Position numbers and translations under genes: made by a program. This document shows, piece after piece, positions 18,053 through 21,105 of a stretch of DNA of 21,105 bases (position 1 is the first letter of the stretch; every line of letters begins with the position of its first letter). The stretch covers positions 1-21,105 of the forward strand of contig JAWQRM010000604.1 of NCBI GenBank assembly GCA_033557675.1, read 5' to 3'. Under the pieces are notes generated by a model. That model was not told where the DNA came from. It was given only the letters and a program-made list of their open reading frames with translations, and did not search any database. This stretch comes from Coptodactyla brooksi. Its lineage: Eukaryota > Arthropoda > Insecta > Coleoptera > Scarabaeidae.

Positions 18053-18838
18053 CCTTAAATCACTTCTAATTATTTTAGGTAATTTTACACCAATTGCCTA
18101 TACAGTTTTACATTGAAGATTATTTTAACGTTGGTCTAGGTAGTTGCTGGTTAATTTAGACAATTTTACATTACCTTCAATAATTTTTGTTATTTTTTCT
18201 GTATAATTTTATATCCTTTACAACCTAATTTACATCACTTCAGACTATTTTACATTGTCTTAGATCACTTCTTATTATTTTAGATAATTTCACACCAATT
18301 GTCTGCACAGCTTTACATTGAAGGCTGCTTTAAAATTGATCTAGATAGTTTCTGGTTGATTTATATAACTGTGCATTGTTTTTAATCATTGTTATTATGT
18401 TGTCTTTACAATTTTACATAGAATAATTGTTTTTTTTGTAATTTACATTGTTTCAGACAATTTGACATTGTCTTAGATCGCTTCTAATTATTTTACGTTA
18501 TATAATTTCATACCAATTGTCTGTACAGTTTTACATTGAAGATTACTTTAAAATTTATCTAGGTAGTCTCTGATTGATTTGGACAATTCTACATTGTTTT
18601 TATCATTTTTATTACAATATATTGTCTGTAGAATTTTACAATGAATACTTGTTTTTTAGTAATTTACATTGATGTCAGCCTATTTTACATAGTCTTAGAT
18701 CACTTTCAATTATTTCAGATAATATACCTTTAGATTGTTTATAACCATTATTGTTGTGTTATTCATACAATTTTATGTTGATTTAAATAAATTTAGATCA
18801 TCACAATTTAATTTGCAACGCTTCAGACTATTTTACAC
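18053..18838. repeat. Tandem repeat, about four units of roughly 210 bp
   Basis: The word TCTTAGATCAC or close variants, followed by TTCTAATTATTTTA and CACCAATTGTCTGTACAG, begins units at 18053, 18258, 18471 and 18693, giving spacings of 205, 213 and 222 bp. Each unit also holds TTTACATTGAAG, a TGATTTGGACAATT-like block and ends in TTTCAGAC-ATTT-ACATTG. The fourth unit is shorter, ending near 18838, with about 70 bp missing. Inside each unit the theme TTTTACATTG recurs every 40-60 bp, suggesting an older, shorter ancestral repeat. Units are diverged, so the array is old or slowly homogenised. No coding frame. Confidence 0.8.
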
Positions 18839-19010
18839 TCTTGGTAACTCTTGGTAATTGGTTCAGATGATTTTTATTGACTTACACAATTTTTTATTTC
18901 TCTATTTTTATAAGGTCCAACGTAATCGATGATTCTTATAGATAAATCCGACGAATGGTCGAAGGGACGTCGTCCATGATTCCAAAGAATCCAAAACCAA
19001 AACGATGATT

Positions 19011-19042
19011 CGAAAATCCAACTCGCACAGTCTCCTCTATAC
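19011..19042. repeat. Direct repeat, left copy
   Basis: TCCAACTCGCACAGTCTCC and following CTCTATAC recurs at 19268-19301 with one A/G difference, plus matching CGAAAA just before. Spacing is about 258 bp. The interval is CpG-richer than DNA to the left. It could mark a duplication or the edges of an insertion. Confidence 0.75.
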
Positions 19043-19267
19043 CTCCGAGGAGACTCCAGATAGTGTCTTCACGCGAGGTAGGGGCGAAAATTGCATTCTG
19101 AGGGCGTTTATTACGAATTTTGCACATTAAAAGCTGCCGGTAGTATCTTTTCTTTGGTCCTCCAACGTATATTTCTGAGTACATTTTTCGATTTTGATAT
19201 CCATAAGCACAGTGGGACTTCTCTAATTCGAACTTTCACAAGCCCCAGTGAAAAGTTCCAAGGACTT

Positions 19268-19301
19268 CGAAAAAATCCAACTCACACAGTCTCCTCTATA
19301 C
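19268..19301. repeat. Direct repeat, right copy
   Basis: Same 26-base word as at 19015, in the same orientation. After the repeat the two copies diverge at once (CTCCGAGG against AGAATATT). Confidence 0.75.
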
Positions 19302-19382
19302 AGAATATTCAACGACAGCACCAGTCAAATGCACACTTACGTGTCTGACGTGGAAAAGAGGACTTCCAGGAAGGAAAGCTCG

Positions 19383-19390
19383 CTTTTATA
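19383..19390 (-). promoter_or_regulatory. Minus-strand TATA box candidate
   Basis: TATAAAAG followed by CGAGC on the minus strand is a consensus TATA box. Forty-five to fifty bases downstream there is TCAGAC and a consensus donor GTAAGT (19340 going down). Any transcript would run left towards the tandem array. No coding exon is recognised downstream, so it may be an LTR or chance. Confidence 0.25.
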
Positions 19391-20440
19391 CCAGAAAAAG
19401 AGGGAAGGCAACTACTAATTTGCCCATATGACACGTAGCCAAGAAACAACAACAGGACAATAGAGCTACGTTGGAAAGAACAATTAAAAATAAGAAGCAC
19501 TGTAGTTTAGAGATAGTATAGAAGAACTATCAAGCATAGAGATAAAAGGAGCTATAAACAACTCCAACCAGCTGTACACTGCGCCAGCATCGAAAACCCT
19601 ACGAATACAGAACCCTACTTATCGGCGCTAGAAATCCAGTTTGGAAAACCACCACTAGATGTCGGCGCGAAGAGGATGCCAAAAACGAAGAGGCACGGAG
19701 GTAGGAAATTACGACACGTCCACCAAAAAGAAGAAGGTGGGAGAAGCTAGCTGGGAGATCAACGCTTAGATTGTTGAATTTGCAAAGATATAGAGAAGAA
19801 TTTTGTCTTAAACACAAACATTTGTTTTCCCAGATTCCTATAAACGCGTTTCTGCTTCGCGCAATATTCTCATCGATCGCGCTCCCGGTTTAATTTAAGA
19901 GATAGTGACGGGGAAAGATGAAAAAGCCGATCCCCACGAATACTTTCGTCGCTCGATCACCAAAATGATATGTATCTTGTGCGTGGGGGATGGGAGCCAC
20001 GCAAAATCGCCGTTATATTTCAGATTTCAGATTCGGTTCGGCAGTTGTTGCCGAGAGATATATTGTATTTCGCGATTTCCTACTTTGATGGATAGGCAGT
20101 GCTCGAGAGAGGGGGACCATGTTGCCGATAAGGAAGTGTACAACTTTTACCCTAACAGTATCGTTCTGTGAATATAAATGAGAAAGCAAATTTGCTTAAT
20201 CATTTCTCGGAATAAGTAGGAAGTGTAATAGAATTCCGCTAAAACTCTTGGTGTGTTTTGTTTTTATTATAGTTATTTCTTGTAATAATATGTCATTAAA
20301 GCTCTCTATCATTAAAGCTCCGAACGATATAATTGCTTCAATTCACGACATCGAAAAAAGTGTTCTAAAACTCCTTTAATTCAATCCGACGAAATTTCAG
20401 CTAAAATTCCCACGAAACCCCGAAAAGTACAATTCATTTC
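19391..20440. other. CpG-containing stretch without a recognised gene
   Basis: Composition is more balanced than in the left part of the window. The plus-strand frame 19905-20171 starts with GTG rather than ATG and has no known domain; its Cys content (CILC, CCREIYC) is not a recognisable finger. TCATTAAAGCTC is repeated directly at 20293-20304 and 20309-20320. Nothing else can be supported. Confidence 0.4.
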
Positions 20441-20880
20441 ACTTAGGGAAAGCGGTGGGATAGAATTAAAACCGAAAGAGGGGTTCGGCCGAAGTTTTCC
20501 CCGAATTATTTTGGTCTCGGTGGGCAAGTGAGGGGGGGGCCCCCCCGACGGCGTTGATAGAGATGTCGTTCCCAGTGGAGCGCTAAGCGCGAACGTTGGG
20601 GAAGGGTGCTGTTTATAGATTTTAATTTTTTATGAGGCACTGTTTGACTCCGAAGAGTTTGGACGGAGTTAGGACTCGCACTTTTCCGGTCTCCTTCTCC
20701 CGGGGGACCACCTTTTTCAATTGTATTCGACGTGTTTTTCCAACTGAAAATGTTTTAGAGTTCTTTTTCCACTTTCCACATGACGGCGCCGGAAAGTTTT
20801 ATTCTTGATGCGGCGTTAGGGCTAAGGAAGAGGGGAATTTTGCAGGTTACTGCCGCACGACGCGACATTTAACAATGTAC
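20441..20880. other. CpG-rich island, possible promoter or 5' flank of a neighbouring gene
   Basis: The most G+C- and CpG-rich segment of the window, with words such as TTCGGCCGAA, AGCGCTAAGCGCGAACG and CGGCGCCGG and the G8C7 palindrome at 20532-20546. No long frame, acceptor or TATA box is evident. It resembles a CpG-rich 5' region, but orientation and gene are unknown. Confidence 0.35.
20532..20546. repeat. G8C7 palindrome
   Basis: Eight G are followed directly by seven C, giving a 14-bp perfect palindrome of G-C pairs only. Self-complementary on both strands. Confidence 0.9.
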
Positions 20881-21105
20881 AACATCAAAAAATACAGTAA
20901 GAAATACAATTCATATACAAGCAATACAATTCACTGTGTATTTCTTGCATAACTGTTGCTTCCAATTCATCAATATGTAGGAAAACCAAAAGCAACAATA
21001 TAGGTGTCAAATTTGTTTTTAATTAGTTTTTATTTAAGATTAAAATTCAAATTAATTCAAACTTTCCGACCACTATCCGAACGTTACCGATGACGGTGTG
21101 ACGTC
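20881..21105. other. AT-rich right edge with inverted repeats
   Basis: AAGAAATACA (near 20900) and TGTATTTCTT (near 20937) form a 10-bp stem, with ATACAATTCA repeated directly in the loop. GTTGCTT and AAGCAAC (near 20954 and 20988) form a second stem. No gene is seen. Confidence 0.5.

Noticed and set aside
19309..19500. Minus-strand frame with a signal-peptide-like hydrophobic run (IVLLLFLGYVSYG) and a consensus donor near its end.
   Set aside because: It has no ATG (the frame begins with GTG), and a TATA box lies inside the frame rather than ahead of it. I kept only the TATA box as a weak entry.
1..21105. CRISPR array, bacterial operon or prophage.
   Set aside because: No regularly spaced short repeats with unique spacers, no ribosome-binding sites and no closely packed genes. 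The tandem array at 18053-18838 has contiguous diverged units without spacers.

Overview
The window is AT-rich metazoan DNA, most likely from an insect. The grounds are spliced exons with GT/AG borders, many decayed Tc1/mariner-superfamily transposons of types common in insects, a TA-flanked MITE, tandem AT-rich repeats and isolated CpG-rich islands. There is no bacterial-style gene packing. Most of it is intergenic or intronic sequence in which transposons have accumulated and decayed. No complete long gene can be read.

Layout. 1-975: decayed IS630/Tc1/mariner transposase (minus strand), running off the left edge. 976-2554: spacer with a CpG-rich patch. 2555-2880: the 5' end of the same transposon family on the plus strand. 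It is complementary in content and opposite in orientation to the first piece, as if one element had been split by an inversion. 3859-4068: small ORF for a secreted-type Cys-containing peptide. 4984-6376: a third copy of the family (minus strand), with one recognisable terminal repeat, a 54-nt intron and the first two catalytic Asp residues. 7283-7781: best candidate for a real host gene, one or two exons of a short multi-pass membrane protein. 9229-9737: clean 509-bp MITE with TA duplications. About 6410-6625 and 10608-10814: an old dispersed repeat pair, the second followed by a tRNA-like 3' half. 13000-13274: possible terminal exon pair. 14209-14640: mariner fossil. 15750-16521: decayed spliced gene carrying a DGQW-containing domain. 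16617-17007: 5' end of another mariner-like element with an HTH domain. 17304-17951: TATA box, splice donor and acceptor of a possible short transcript or LTR-type unit. 18053-18838: about four units of a roughly 210-bp tandem repeat. 18900-21105: progressively more CpG-rich DNA with direct repeats, a minus-strand TATA box and a G8C7 palindrome, possibly the flank of a gene outside the window.

Functionally the window is dominated by mobile-element remains. All transposase copies carry frameshifts, stops or deletions, so none looks able to encode active enzyme. The host-gene candidates (secreted peptide, membrane protein, terminal exons) rest on reading frames and splice signals only; I recognise no family for them with certainty.
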